Virus record (IMG/VR): IMGVR_UViG_3300021085_002095
Span: 1-39,588 of that record
From: a virus
Direction: 5' to 3' (one strand)
DNA: 39,588 nucleotides
Positions 1-13,000 of the stretch are shown here, piece by piece. Below the pieces are notes generated by a model. It saw only the letters and a program-made list of their open reading frames with translations, was not told the DNA's origin and searched no databases. Position 1 is the stretch's first letter. Each line of letters begins with the position of its first letter. A program made the translations under genes and the position numbers.

Positions 1-2
1 GT

Positions 3-515
3 TTACACCCGCTGAGCACTGTAAGTTGGCAGACTGCCATTAAGGCAATGTGGAGTAGTAAAGTTCGAGTAGTTAAAAATTACGAAGGTAAATTTTTACA
101 TACGCCAACTACAGCCATACCGTTGCCCAGTGTTATTATGATGAACACATATCATAAAAATCCAAGCAAAGCAAAATACACACGCAAGAATGTATATCTG
201 CGTGATCATTACTGTTGCCAATACTGTGGTAATTTATTTTACTACAACGAACTTACAATAGATCATGTTGTTCCAAAATCAAAAGGTGGCAAACTAACAT
301 GGGAAAATACAGTTACAGCATGCGGTCCTTGTAATGTAAAGAAAGCTGACAAACTATATCCCAAACCAATAAAAGAACCAGTAAGGCCTAGCTGGTATCA
401 AATAAATGGCGCAAGTAAGCTACATAATTTGCATATTCCTGATGCTGCCTGGCAGTATTATTTAGATTGGCCAGAAGAAAAACTACACATTGCAGAAACA
501 GTAACAATTCTATAA
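3..515 (+). CDS. HNH homing-type endonuclease, 5' end cut by window edge
   Basis: HNH nuclease of the kind scattered through T4-like marine phages as freestanding, possibly mobile, genes. The core is clear: two zinc-knuckle CxxC pairs (CQYC and CGPC) flank the histidine motif IDHVVPKSKGG and the asparagine of WENTV. An ATG lies at 48, but the frame stays open upstream to the window edge and encodes HPLSTVSWQTAIKAMWSSK. That stretch resembles the usual N-terminal part of this nuclease family as I recall it, so the true start lies left of the window. It sits just before the baseplate genes with an 18 bp gap. Being an HNH protein is near certain; whether it homes, and to what site, cannot be told. 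Confidence 0.9.
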   Translation, partial: LHPLSTVSWQTAIKAMWSSKVRVVKNYEGKFLHTPTTAIPLPSVIMMNTYHKNPSKAKYTRKNVYLRDHYCCQYCGNLFYYNELTIDHVVPKSKGGKLTWENTVTACGPCNVKKADKLYPKPIKEPVRPSWYQINGASKLHNLHIPDAAWQYYLDWPEEKLHIAETVTIL

Positions 516-533
516 TCATTATATTAGCAGATA

Positions 534-938
534 ATGATTTCGATAAATACTAGTATGAACAATATAGTAGGCTACACAACCGTAAATCAAAAGAATGGAA
601 GTTTAAGACTGGACGGTCTTGAGCTTGCAAAACAAGATCTATTGAATCACTTTCATATTCGCAAAGGCGAGAAATGGACTGATCCAACATTTGGTAGCAA
701 TTTATTCAACTATGTTTTCCAACCACTGGATGCAGACACAACAGAAGCAATTAATGATGAGGTATATGAAATTGTATCATATGACCCACGTTTTAAATTA
801 GATGCACAAGATATTGTTGTTGATCAAGATACTCATTCAGTTACAGTAACAGTCAAATTAATATATCTACCAACTACAACTGCAACAGACTTGCAGATTA
901 AATTTGACAGTGATTTCACAGAACAGGCAGAGTTTTAA
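534..938 (+). CDS. 25: Baseplate wedge subunit, T4 gp25-like
   Basis: Small wedge protein of the contractile-tail baseplate (GPW/gp25 family), 134 residues against 132 for T4 gp25. The family core is visible: RKGEKWTDPTFGSNLFNYVF matches the RKGxRxxxPxFGxxL block near residues 43-62, and YDPRFKL near residues 84-90 matches the conserved E/D-P-R motif. It starts the tail module and is followed 2 bp later by gp6, as expected for baseplate neighbours. Start choice is uncertain. ATG 534 gives the family length but lacks a strong Shine-Dalgarno sequence. A second in-frame ATG lies at 555, just after a late-promoter-like ATAAATA (542-549). Confidence 0.92.
   Translation: MISINTSMNNIVGYTTVNQKNGSLRLDGLELAKQDLLNHFHIRKGEKWTDPTFGSNLFNYVFQPLDADTTEAINDEVYEIVSYDPRFKLDAQDIVVDQDTHSVTVTVKLIYLPTTTATDLQIKFDSDFTEQAEF
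542..549 (+). promoter_or_regulatory. Possible T4-type late promoter motif (GATAAATA)
   Basis: The octamer matches the ATAAATA core of T4-like late promoters (TATAAATA in T4, NATAAATA reported in marine relatives). Transcription would start about 6 nt downstream, near 555. That is inside the open frame of gp25 and almost on its second ATG, so the transcript would be leaderless for gp25 or would serve gp6 and later genes. AT-rich coding DNA yields this motif by chance, so the call rests on its position at the head of the tail module. Confidence 0.4.
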
Positions 939-940
939 TT

Positions 941-3900
941 ATGGCACAGAATATTAGACAATCAAAACTTTTTGCAGCTGAAGATTATGTCGCAGTATAC
1001 GAATCGTATGTCAATGCTAATTTACAAGCATTTGATTACGATACTATCAGAACGGCAATGGTCGAGTATGTAAGAAGCACATATCCAGAGAACTACAACG
1101 ACTGGATTGAAAGTTCAGAGTTTGTTGCACTACTTGACGTAGTAGCACAAATGGGACACAACTTAGCATTTAGAGTTGACTTAAACTCACGTAACAACTT
1201 CTTAAGCACAGCTGAAAGACAAGATAGTGTATATAAGTTAGCAGAATTTATTGGCTATACTCCAAGACGCAACGTGCCAGCGTTTGGTGAGATGAAAGTA
1301 GTTAGCGTAAAAACAAACGAGGCTGTAATTGGTAGTGCAGGAACAAGTTTGGGTGGACAAGACATTAGATTTGAATCAACAAGCAATGTAAATAATTTAG
1401 ATGATTTTATTGCAGTAATGAATAGTGTATTACAATTTGGTAATCAGTATGGCAGTCCAAAGAAACAAACATCAGTAAACAGTATATCACAACAATTTTA
1501 CGAACTAAACAATACACCAAACCAAATCAAGTATGACGTTTCAGGTATTGCAAACGGCAGCTCATCTACATTTAATATTGTGAATGTAGATTTAGAAGAT
1601 AATGTAGTTTATGAAAAATCACCTAGTCCTACAAATGCATTTGGTTTGTATTATAAGAATAGTGGATTAGGATTATCAAACAAAGACACAGGCTTCTTCT
1701 TTGGAATAAAAGAAGGAACACTAGCATTCCAAGATATTCAGATTTCAGAAGCAATTGATAATCAAACTATTGATATCAATGTAAACAACATCAATAACAC
1801 TGATGTGTGGGTGCAAACAATTAACAAAAATGGTAGTGTAGTTAAAGACTGGACTAACGTAAAGAATGTAAATGCATATGCAAATACATCATACAATGGA
1901 GTTATGGCATCTAACAGAGATATCTATTCAGTAAAGACACGTAAAAATAATCAAGTGTCAGTTAACTTTGCAGATCAAACTTTTGGTAATGCACCTAAAG
2001 GAATTATTCGTGTATGGTATCGTGTAAGTAAAAACGAATCATATGTTGTAAGACCAGATGACTTATCAAACAAAAAGATTACAGTTGAATACAAAGGAAT
2101 AGATGGTAATACTTATACAGCAACATTTACGTTACAACTAAAAACAAGCATCACTAGTGCAAGTAGTGCCGAGTCGTTGGATAGCATTAAACAAAATGCA
2201 CCACTGGCATATGCAAGCCAAAACAGATTAGTTACAGCAGATGACTATAATACAATACTTGGATACCAAACATCAAGTGTAGTGAAAGTTAAAAGCCTTA
2301 ACAGAACATTTAGTGGACACAGTAGGTATGTTGACTTTACAGATCCAACTGGTGAATACAGTAATTTATTACTAAGTGGCACTGATGGTCGTTTATATGA
2401 AACCAATGTAGTTAAAAGCAAAACCACAATTGTTGGACAAAACAAAGATTATATATTTGAAAAGTATGTGAAACCACAGCTATCAGATTTTGATTTAATC
2501 AACTTGTATTATACAAAATTTACAGGCGCCTTTAACACTTTAAAAACAAACAAGTTAGGTTCTGATACATTTAGTTGGAACGCTCCGGGCACTAATTTAT
2601 ATAATGCCAACACTGGATATTTTCTAAAAGATTCAGTTGTGCAACGAGCAGGTAAAACTGCATCAAACTATTTGAATCAGTTTAGAGTAGGTGCAATGGT
2701 TAAGTTTATTCATCCTACAGATGGAAGTTATAAATGGGCAAAAGTATTAAACATTTTTGCATTTGGACTTGGCATAGACAAAACTGGATCACAACTTGGA
2801 CAAGCAAGTGGATTAAGATCAAATGGACTTGGAGCAATTACACTAGATACAAATATTACAGATGGTTGGATTGTTGATATTATTATACCAGCATTACCAC
2901 GTTTGTTTAAAACAAAAGAATCAAATATTATTACAACATACTTAGAAGCAAAAAGAACATTTGCTCTTACATTTGATTATGAAAATCAAAGTTGGGAATT
3001 AGATAGCGATCCAGGATCGCATACAGCTACAGCTCCAACAGAGTATGATAAAACTGATTGGCTTATTTACTTTAACTTTACTGGTGGAAGGTATAACATA
3101 TACACAAGAACAACACAATACGTTTTAGAAAGCAATAGTGTTGCATTTACAAATGTTAGTATGAATACTGGACTAGATTCACTTACAAAGAAAAAAGCAA
3201 AAGACACAGTTGAGTTTACTAGCGTAGTAAACGGCGCAATAGCAACAAGCGGTAAAATGCACATAAGCGGTATTGATCAAGATTCAAATGGAGTTATTGA
3301 TTCTTCGCATGTGTTCTTATCATTAGTAGATGATAACTCTGATACTAGACCTGACAACCCATTAGTGTTTACAGATATTGTTGGCAATGATACTGTTACT
3401 ATTGATGGCAATGAACTGCCAGGCAGTGATGAGTTAAGATTTGAATGGCGCCATGTTGCAGCAGATAGAGAAATTGTAGACCCAAGCTATACAAATATAA
3501 TTGATGTGTATGTGTTAGATAGAACATACGACACAAACTATAGAAATTGGCTAATGACAAATGAAGGTGAAGAACCAATTCCACCATCAAGCAATGCATT
3601 GTCTAATAGCTTTACAGGAATAGAAAAACAAAAAGTAATCAGTGATACTATATTATATAAACCAGTAAAGTATAAAACTTTATTTGGTCCAACAGCTCAC
3701 TCATCTTTACGTGCAACATTTAATGTAGTAAAAGTAAAAGGAAGTAATGTAGTTGACAGCGAAATTAGAGCAAACGTTGTTAAAGCAATTAACGAATTTT
3801 TTGATGTAAGCAATTGGGAGTTTGGTGAAACATTTTACTTTACAGAATTAGCAGCATATGTTCATAAGCAGTTATCTATGTCGATAAGTAGTTTTACTAT

Positions 3901-4033
3901 CATACCACACGGTGCATCAAGTGTGTTCGGTGAGCTATTTGAAATTACACCAAACGTAGATGAAATGTTTTTACCAGACGTAAGTATCGACGATATTGAT
4001 ATTGTTAGTAACGTTGTTACAAAAATAAATTAG
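941..4033 (+). CDS. 6: Baseplate wedge subunit, T4 gp6-like, enlarged
   Basis: Wedge protein that joins neighbouring baseplate wedges in T4-like tails. The N-terminal 120 residues carry the family signature: FVALLDVVAQMGHNLAFRVD, then NSRNNFLSTAERQDSV and LAEFIGYTPRR (about residues 62-112). The last 120 residues (INEFFDVSNWEFGETFYFTE and on) resemble the usual C-terminal wedge region. At 1030 residues it is well over the 660 of T4 gp6; the extra length is mainly in the middle, rich in Asn, Thr and Ser and beta-like. It starts 2 bp after gp25 and is followed by the giant structural gene, which fits a late tail operon. No frameshift or truncation is seen. Confidence 0.9.
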   Translation: MAQNIRQSKLFAAEDYVAVYESYVNANLQAFDYDTIRTAMVEYVRSTYPENYNDWIESSEFVALLDVVAQMGHNLAFRVDLNSRNNFLSTAERQDSVYKLAEFIGYTPRRNVPAFGEMKVVSVKTNEAVIGSAGTSLGGQDIRFESTSNVNNLDDFIAVMNSVLQFGNQYGSPKKQTSVNSISQQFYELNNTPNQIKYDVSGIANGSSSTFNIVNVDLEDNVVYEKSPSPTNAFGLYYKNSGLGLSNKDTGFFFGIKEGTLAFQDIQISEAIDNQTIDINVNNINNTDVWVQTINKNGSVVKDWTNVKNVNAYANTSYNGVMASNRDIYSVKTRKNNQVSVNFADQTFGNAPKGIIRVWYRVSKNESYVVRPDDLSNKKITVEYKGIDGNTYTATFTLQLKTSITSASSAESLDSIKQNAPLAYASQNRLVTADDYNTILGYQTSSVVKVKSLNRTFSGHSRYVDFTDPTGEYSNLLLSGTDGRLYETNVVKSKTTIVGQNKDYIFEKYVKPQLSDFDLINLYYTKFTGAFNTLKTNKLGSDTFSWNAPGTNLYNANTGYFLKDSVVQRAGKTASNYLNQFRVGAMVKFIHPTDGSYKWAKVLNIFAFGLGIDKTGSQLGQASGLRSNGLGAITLDTNITDGWIVDIIIPALPRLFKTKESNIITTYLEAKRTFALTFDYENQSWELDSDPGSHTATAPTEYDKTDWLIYFNFTGGRYNIYTRTTQYVLESNSVAFTNVSMNTGLDSLTKKKAKDTVEFTSVVNGAIATSGKMHISGIDQDSNGVIDSSHVFLSLVDDNSDTRPDNPLVFTDIVGNDTVTIDGNELPGSDELRFEWRHVAADREIVDPSYTNIIDVYVLDRTYDTNYRNWLMTNEGEEPIPPSSNALSNSFTGIEKQKVISDTILYKPVKYKTLFGPTAHSSLRATFNVVKVKGSNVVDSEIRANVVKAINEFFDVSNWEFGETFYFTELAAYVHKQLSMSISSFTIIPHGASSVFGELFEITPNVDEMFLPDVSIDDIDIVSNVVTKIN

Positions 4034-4044
4034 GATAAGATTTA

Positions 4045-7000
4045 ATGTCTAAGAAAAAATCAGGAAGTTATAATACTCCAAGTATAAAATCGTCAAACTT
4101 ATTACCATCAGTTTTCAACACTGATGTAAATAAAAAGTGGCTTGACAGCACACTAGACCAAATGATCTCAAAAGGTAACCTAAAGAATGTAGAAGGTTAC
4201 ATAGGAGATAAATCAGGCAAGAATAGATATAAAGACGATGTTTACTTAGACAATAGTAATTTAGATCCAGCAATTGTAGTTACTGATGATAATAAAAAAT
4301 TAGTAGATGCAATTACAATAGATGATATTGCAAATGCAATCAACACAAACTTTAGCGAATACAATTACAATACAGCATACGCAACAAAGTCATACAGTTA
4401 TAGACCACCTATTAATATACATAAGTTTATAGACTATCAAAATTATGCATGGGTAGATCAAATGCCTACATACGAAAGTATTAGAACACTTGATACTGCA
4501 ACTGTTGGATCAGTAACATCGGGTTCAACATATCCTGCAAACCCATCGCATGGTGATTACTTTGCACTCAATGATGGAGTAAACACAACAACTTATCAAT
4601 GGGATGACAATGTTAAAACATGGCAACCTAGCGGAACAACTGATGTAATTTATACAAACAACAATAACAATGCAGGATTTACAACTGTAGTTAATCCAAT
4701 AGAGATGTCTGCTAATCAATTAGCATATACAATCATAGACAACAATAATACATTTGATCTAGCAGACCAGATGTTAATTAAGTTTATTGGTGATGGCTGG
4801 CACACAGATGCACATAAAAGAACATACTTGGTAACTGGAACAGGTAGAGGTTTAAAATTAGTAGAAGTTTACAGTTGGGTTGATAACAGCACACGTTATC
4901 CAGACACAACAAAAACAACAGTGACAGTAGGTGGCTTATGGGATAAAAGTAAAATAATAGACATTGATCCTAATGAACAAAGTGTATTATGGACCACTCA
5001 TAATAAAACAACACCTACTGATATGCAAGCATTTTATAATACAGATGCTAACAGATTACCAATATTTGATGGATTTATTTTCCCATCAGAAGAATCAAAC
5101 AAAGAACAATTTATAGAAGGTGAACTAATATCATTCTCAGATAGATGGACTTTATCTGACGATCTTGACTATCACAGAGTATGGTATACAACAATAGATA
5201 ACGTAACCGGTGATATAGGATTTACATTGCTTATTGATGCAAAACCAGTGCCACTAGGATCGTTTCAACAATTTATTGTTCCTGGCACAAGTGAAACAGT
5301 ATTAGCAAAATACAAAGACAGACTGGTAGGATTTGAATCAGTAAACTATGATAAGTCAACAGTAGTTTTCACTGATAAAGATTATCAAGTTATGGAAACA
5401 GATAGTCCATTTAGAACTGCATGGAGCAGAAACAACAAATGGACAGACATTGATGTTCTTAAAAAGATTAATACACTTATATATGGTGGCATTAATATTG
5501 AAGCATTAATTGATACAAAGTTTATCGCAAAAAGACCTATTATTGAATTTAATGGTAAACTAAACCTTTGGGCATGGGCAAACTATGATGCTGGGTTAGT
5601 TGACGATCAATGGACAGGTGTTATTGATTTTGCAATAAAGCCAGTGGGCAATTACGCAGTAACAGAAACTGCTGGCTCGTATTATTTAGATTTAGACAAT
5701 ACAGAAGTTCAGGCTCCACACAATGGATATAGTGGAAGTAGAATTATATTTACTGAAGGAGTATTGCAAGATAAAATTTGGCACGTAGGTGTAAACGGAT
5801 TGTTAACAGAAGATATTGGCTTAGTAGAAAATCATTGTGCTTATGTTAGAGAAGCATTACCAGACACTGAAGATAAGATTTGGTCAAACAGCGATGTATT
5901 CTTTGATGGAACAAAATGGAACCTTGGACAGCAACGCACAACAATTAATCAAATGCCATTGTTCAAACTTTACACAATAGATGGTTTAGCAATAGAGCAA
6001 TTACAAGGTGCTAAGTTTCAAGGTAGTAGAATCTTTAACTATAAAATAGGAACAAGTATAGTTGATACAGAACTAGGTATTCCACTTTCTTATAAAGATA
6101 TTAATGGTATTGGCGAATATGAATTTGAAAACTATTTGTTTACTGAAAAACAGTTTCAAAGTATTACATCACAATTTAACAAAGATTCAAATTATCATAG
6201 ACAGATACTAGGACAAAAACTATTTAAGGTAGAAGATAAATTATCTGACTTATATAAACAAAGCGAAGAAATTGCTGGAGCAGAAACATTAGTAACACAC
6301 AATGTAGAAAGTGTAACATCAGACTTTACAATTAATGTTGGAAGCAGTTCATGGGAAGCAGATAGATATGTTATGTTACATGCACACAATAATAAATGTG
6401 TAGTGACTGAATTATACAACGGTGTGTATTTAGATAAAACAAATGTTGACCACAATAACATTTATGTAGATAAAAACAAAACAACAGTATTCAATGGTTT
6501 ATTTAAATCTGGTAATATTAAATTTAAAACTGTAGATGGCATTGATCTTGAAATAACTCCACAAGCAGGTGTAATTATATCACGTAATGGAAACGATATT
6601 AGTTTATCGCTTGATGGATATAATAACAAAATTATTATAACAAACACTGATGTAATTTATAAAGGCAACTATACACTTATACCAGTTGAGAAGTATGATA
6701 GTATCTATCATACTGTAGAAGTCAATGGTAGATATTTAAGTTCTGACAACTATACAATTAATACGAATACGATTGTTATACCAAAAGAAAAACTAAAGGT
6801 AGGCGATATTGTTGACTTGAAATATGCAAACAGCAATAACAAAAATAGAACTACTAATTCATCAGTTCCTAATACATTAAAACATAATCCAAACAACGAA
6901 GTGCTAAAAACTTTTACAATGGGTGAAACAATAAATCATTGGCAAAGCATAATATCTTCTACTCCTGGATTTACTGGAGACGTATTTGGTGTTAATAATT

Positions 7001-10000
7001 ATGACGCAATAAACAAAACACATTACTTTGGTGGTAAGATATTTATATACAAAGATTTAAGTCTTGTGCATGATGCCTTGTATGCAAATGAAAATGTAAA
7101 CATTACTGACGCATTAAGATCAGCAGGCGAAGATTGGGATAATTTTAGAAATAGATTTAGAAGTCAAGTAGCAAGACTATACGAAAGTAAAACATACACA
7201 AGTATTAGTAAGTTAGTTGATGATACAATTAAAGCAATTACAGTTACTAGACAGGGCGGCGAATTATTTAAAACATCTAACATGGTGTATACAAATACAA
7301 ATAGACTAGAAGAATTTATTTTCAAAGGCTATCCTGGACTACCTAGAATAACTTTAAAAGATAATATTCACAGTGATGATAATATACAAGATCATGTTTA
7401 TGTATATATTTCAGAATGGAATGCTGGTGCTAATAGAGTAGTTACTCGTTTAGCAACTAAAGATATTGAATATAGACAAGCTGGAAATTTACTTGAGTTT
7501 GTTTATTCTCCATTACCTACACCTGCTGGTGGACATCCAAAAATTATAGTCCATCATCATAGAATGGATAACGCTTCATATGTCCCACCAAGTTTAACAA
7601 AACTTAAACTAGCACCTGGTATGACCCCAGAATGGGATACAACAAATAATATACTATTTGGACATGATGGAACTCAATGGAATCTAAAGTCTGTAGCAGA
7701 CTTATTAGATATGAATAGTCCAGACTTTGATGTAGTAAATGCATGTCAATTAGAATTAGAAAGAAGAGCACATACAGGGTTAACTATCACTGATCGTATC
7801 AATGCAGATACTGAATGTGTTAAAAGTTTACAATATGGATTTGCTTCTAAGTTTATTCCAAACACAACAAGACAAACATGGTATACATTAGAAACAATTA
7901 ATGATATGATGTATAAGTCATTTACACAATGGAAAGTAAAGAACAAACGCAGTGATATTAAAATTGATTATGAACTAACTGACATTGACACATGGAACTT
8001 TAGTTCTACTGCACCAGGTGGTAGATTTGGAACTAACAAGGTTCCTGGTCACTGGAAGGGTGCATACGAAGTTTTATTTGGAACAAGCACACCTCATTTA
8101 ACACCTTGGCATATGCTAGGCTATGCGTTTAAACCAACATGGTGGTATGACAAATATAGCTGGACAGATACAGCTAACGGTGGTGATGATGCAAAGCGTG
8201 ATGCATTAATTAAAGCACTGCAAGATGGACAAGTAGCAACTGGCATACAAGATATGCAATGGGCAAACAATATGTGGGACTGGAGAGATGCACCAACTGG
8301 CAAATGTCCAGTTAAACCAGACGGCACATTAGAATCACGTGAAGATGTGTTAGGTGTTCCACAAGAGATTGATAGAGCAAAGCGTTTTGAATTTGGCGAC
8401 TATGCAGGACTAGAAGCAGAATGGAGAGCAAGTGCAAGCGGTAAGGCTGCATTAATCGATGCAATTATTAAATTAAACCCAACAACTGCAACTGGTGTAT
8501 TTTATTCACCTAGTTCAAATGTTACTAAAAAGCAAATAGATTACTTAGACAAGGACAGCTTGAATATATTCACATCATCTTCTATTGCAACACCTGGAAA
8601 AGTATATGGCAGAGTAGTAACAGATGTTGAAATTACAGCAATTGATCAATTTGGAGTAGACACGTTTATTAAGTTAGTAGGCGAAGATGGTTCAATTGAT
8701 GCAGACGTTACATTGGCATTTGACAACAGAACAGGAATATCTAATCGTAATGTAGTAGGCGGAAGTTTATCAAACAGAGGTAGAAACTTAACATCACTGC
8801 CAGCAGTTTATACAAACTTTAACGCAACACAACTTGCAACTTCCACAGTTACATTTAAAACAGATGAAGTAGAATATGTAGGTAGCGGTATTTCACAATC
8901 TATATACAATTATACATTACGTAACAACATTGATTACAATTTAAATAACTTGTATACTAAACTAGATACTAAGTTAGCAACACAGTTGCGTGGATTTACA
9001 AGCAAACATCTACTAGATTTTAGAACACAAACACATGATGACACAAAGCATACATTAAGCGAAAATGACTTTGCGTTGGAAATGTATAAGAGCACTCCAA
9101 TTAATATTGCAATTGCAAGTTCAATTACTGTAGAAGCATTATATCCAGGTTGGAAAATTACAGGAGCAGGTTATGGCAAGCAAGAATTTAATTTCTTTGC
9201 TCCAGACAATACAAACTCAACATCATATGAAAATGTATCAGTATTAGCAACAGAAGTAAAAAAATATAAAAAGTTTGCTCCCACACATAGCATTATAGAA
9301 TATAACACAACTCTTAATAAAATACAAGATGTTTATTCCTTTATTAGAGGTTACTATGCTTACTTAGAATCAGTTGGCTTTGTATTCCCATACAGTGGAG
9401 ATAGTGTTGCTATTGATTTTGTTAAATGGGCATTGGGTAATCCGCAGACTAATAAAACATTTGACTTAGGAAGCAATCTAAAGTTTAAACCATTACACGG
9501 CAACGTAATAGAATTAGACACAGGTGTGTATAAAGAAAATACAATAACTGATGCAACAGGCAATACAATTCAAACAGACAACTTATTAGTTGCTAGAGTA
9601 GACAATGAGTTATCTTTAGAAACAAAAGATAGCACAGTAATTGGCTCAGCTGGGTTTGTTGTAATTGAATATGAACATATTGCACTACTAAATGATAAAA
9701 CAACATTTGGAGTTATTGTGCATGATGATGTAAAAAATATTATACAAGAGAAGATAGCATTTAGAGGACTTATAACAGATGGTTGGGACGGTAATAAACG
9801 TGCACCTGGTTACTTAGTATTTGACAATAAGATTGTTGAAAACTTTGATAGTAGTGTGCAAGCAATTGATGATTACTATAAGACAGACGGGATTGACTTT
9901 AATCCTTCAATTACAAAACTAGAAGATATTACAATTGGTAATTCTAATAACGAACTTACTATTAGTGGTTCAGAATTTGATTCTATCACTAAACGTAATT

Positions 10001-13000
10001 ACTATCAAGGATTAATAAAACAACGAGGCACTGCTACTAGCTTAGATAAAATTGAACGTAAGTATATTAATGATAAACTTGATATTAAAGTTCACGAGCA
10101 ATACATGTTGTCTAGAAGTTACTTTGGTAATAAAGATAGACTAGATGCAGTTGAATTTACATTAGAAAATAATAGCTTTGAAACATCACCACAAGCTATT
10201 AAATTCTCACCACAAGTTGGAGAAGGATACAATGACATATTAGTTTACGCTCCAGGTGATAAAAGATTTGTTAATCCATTTAAAACTGCACCAGCATATA
10301 CTACACAACCAATTGTAGAAGTTGATATAAGCAACCTAACAGCAGGTGCTCTACTTGATGCTGAAGCAAAATATAAAGTAAACTTATTAAATGAAATTGG
10401 CAACGTATATAACGAAGCATCAGATTATGCTACAATAGAAAGTTGGTCAGACAACAGAAGTTACAAATTAAATGACTTAGTAAGACACCAAGGAGCATTA
10501 TTCCAGTGTGCAGTTGATAGCACAACAGTATCAGTAAAAACAGACAACATTGAAATAATTGGTAACGACAGTTTCCCTGAGTTTGATTTTGGCACAACAT
10601 TTACAATTGATGGAGTTACTACTCCACCGTTTGCTACTACATCATCAAGCACTAACAGTATTAATATTTTAGGATCAGTTACAAATCCAGTAGTGTTAGC
10701 ACCAACATCAGCTACAACATTACTAATTGATAATGTAGATGTAAGTCTAACTAATGTTGGAGAAGTTACAGTTATAACAGCGCCAGCAATATTAATTGGC
10801 ACAACAATCAATGCAGCACTAGATGGTAATAATGGTTTTGTTACTAATAAAAGCATTACAATAAATGGTATCACAGTTGACTTTGACACTACACCAGATA
10901 ATGAAGTAGAAAATATTACAGGCGTAGCAGCACAGCAAACATATACAATTAGTCAAGCACTAACTAGTTCAACATATAGTGTTAGTAGTGTTACAGTTGA
11001 TGGCACAGCAAACACAGACTTTACAGTAAGTGGACAAAGTATTACATTTAATAATCCTACGTTTGCAGGCGGTGAAGCAATTCAAATTACGATGTCACAC
11101 GTGCCAGACTCAATGACTACAACAGAAATTTTAACCAAGATAAACGATACAATAGCAGCACAAGGCATCAGCACAACAGAAGGAGCCGATGAGGCGATAC
11201 TAGCAGACACTACTGCTGATAATAGAATTCGTATTAGATATTGGGCAACAAGTCAAACTAGTTTCTTAACTATTCCTGCATCTACATCAAACCAATACTT
11301 AGGATTTAAGAACGCAGGCGAACAAGATTTACCTGAAGCTAGAGTAGATGAAGTCGAACGAGATATGGACTTAGACGCAGTAGTAAGTGCAATAAATTCA
11401 ACTATTGGCTTATCACATATTACTGCATCAAATGATTCTAACAAGCTAAGATTAATAAGCAGTGGTTCACGAACTAATATGTTTGTTGATGGATCTCAAA
11501 GAACAGTATTAGGATTGCTTGAAGTATACCAAGCAGGTATTAGCGAAGTTCAAGCAAAAACACCATTGTCTGAAGCAGTGCAAATAATTACAGACACACT
11601 TACTGCAAATAATATTACGGGTGTAACTGTAATAAACTCAGGTAATAAATTACAAATTACATCAACTAATCCAACACTTGTATTACCGGACGAAGGCGAT
11701 CATGTTTTAGATAAAGCAGGTATAACTTCATATGGGATTATAAACCAGGTAGTTGATGACGCACAGGAAAATCCTTTTGTTGCTAACGAATGGACTAACG
11801 TAAGTCATACTGATCCAGCTTTGTTTAACGTATGGGTTGCAAATGATTCTGATTATGAAATTGAATCCACTGCTGGTGTTCCAGTAAAACATTTTGGGTG
11901 GAACGTTTTCCAAGTGCAGAACAAAGGATTGTATACAGCAGACCTAGTAAATGATCCAACTCAACAAGCTGAGCCTTGTGGTATATGTGCAGGAACAATG
12001 ACTGCTGATGGTAACGATGCAGAAGTAACAGTAAATATTGATCATGGATTACAAGTAGGTGATTATGTAATGCTAATGAATACAACAACTACACCTAGCA
12101 TTGATGGTATACACAAAGTTACAAAACTTAAAAACTCTACAACATTCTACATTGATCAATATATTGACAAGTGTGGATCATCAAGTTCAGTAATGATACT
12201 ACGTTCAACAAGATTCCAATCTATAGAAAATAGAGATACAGCATTACAAAGCACATTATGGAATGTGCCACCTACTACTAATATATTCACAGACTTTGAT
12301 AACTTAATTGGTAATAGAACAAGATCAATAAATGTATTTGAAACAACTTACGCAACAGATGGTGCAAGTTACCTTGCAGGACAGTTAGCACAAGCAACAC
12401 CGGCTGAAGTATCTAATTCTCAAAAATTATCTAGAAGTCAGTCAACTAGAGTTACAAATACAGACTTAGATAATATTACAGTTTATGATTATGAAACTAA
12501 CACACCTATACTTGATTTAGAATTATTTGACCCAATGCGTGGAATCATTCCAGGCATAGCTGATGTTGAAATAGATATAACAAGTGTGCATGACGTAGCA
12601 ATATATAACACATCAACTGAAGAAGAATATGAAGAAGATGACGATAGTGCATGGAGCGATGCAGAAGTTGGTAAACGTTGGTGGGATACAAGTAGAGTTA
12701 GATATTACGATTATGACCAAGGTGATTTAAAAGATAAAACAACTAATTGGGGCAAACAATTTATTGATAGTGAAGTTGTAATTTGGGAATGGACTAAGAG
12801 TTCAGTTGCACCAGACGACTATGCTAAAGCAGTTGACAGCTCTAAAGAAATGTATGGAGTCATAGCATCAGGAACAGCATACTTTGAATTTGACGCAATC
12901 AAAAATCAAAACGAATACTATTATACATTACGTAACGAATGGAATGCAAGCACTAGCAAATACGATAGTGTTTATTACTTCTGGGTGCGTGGAAAAGAAA

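Noticed and set aside
48-515. HNH gene as complete from ATG 48
   Set aside because: The frame is open to the window edge and encodes conserved-looking HNH N-terminal sequence, so the gene is treated as cut by the edge.
10461-10889. Open frame of 142 codons on the - strand
   Set aside because: It lies wholly inside the giant structural gene, is a hydrophobic shadow of Thr/Val/Ile-rich codons, and has no motif or ribosome binding site.
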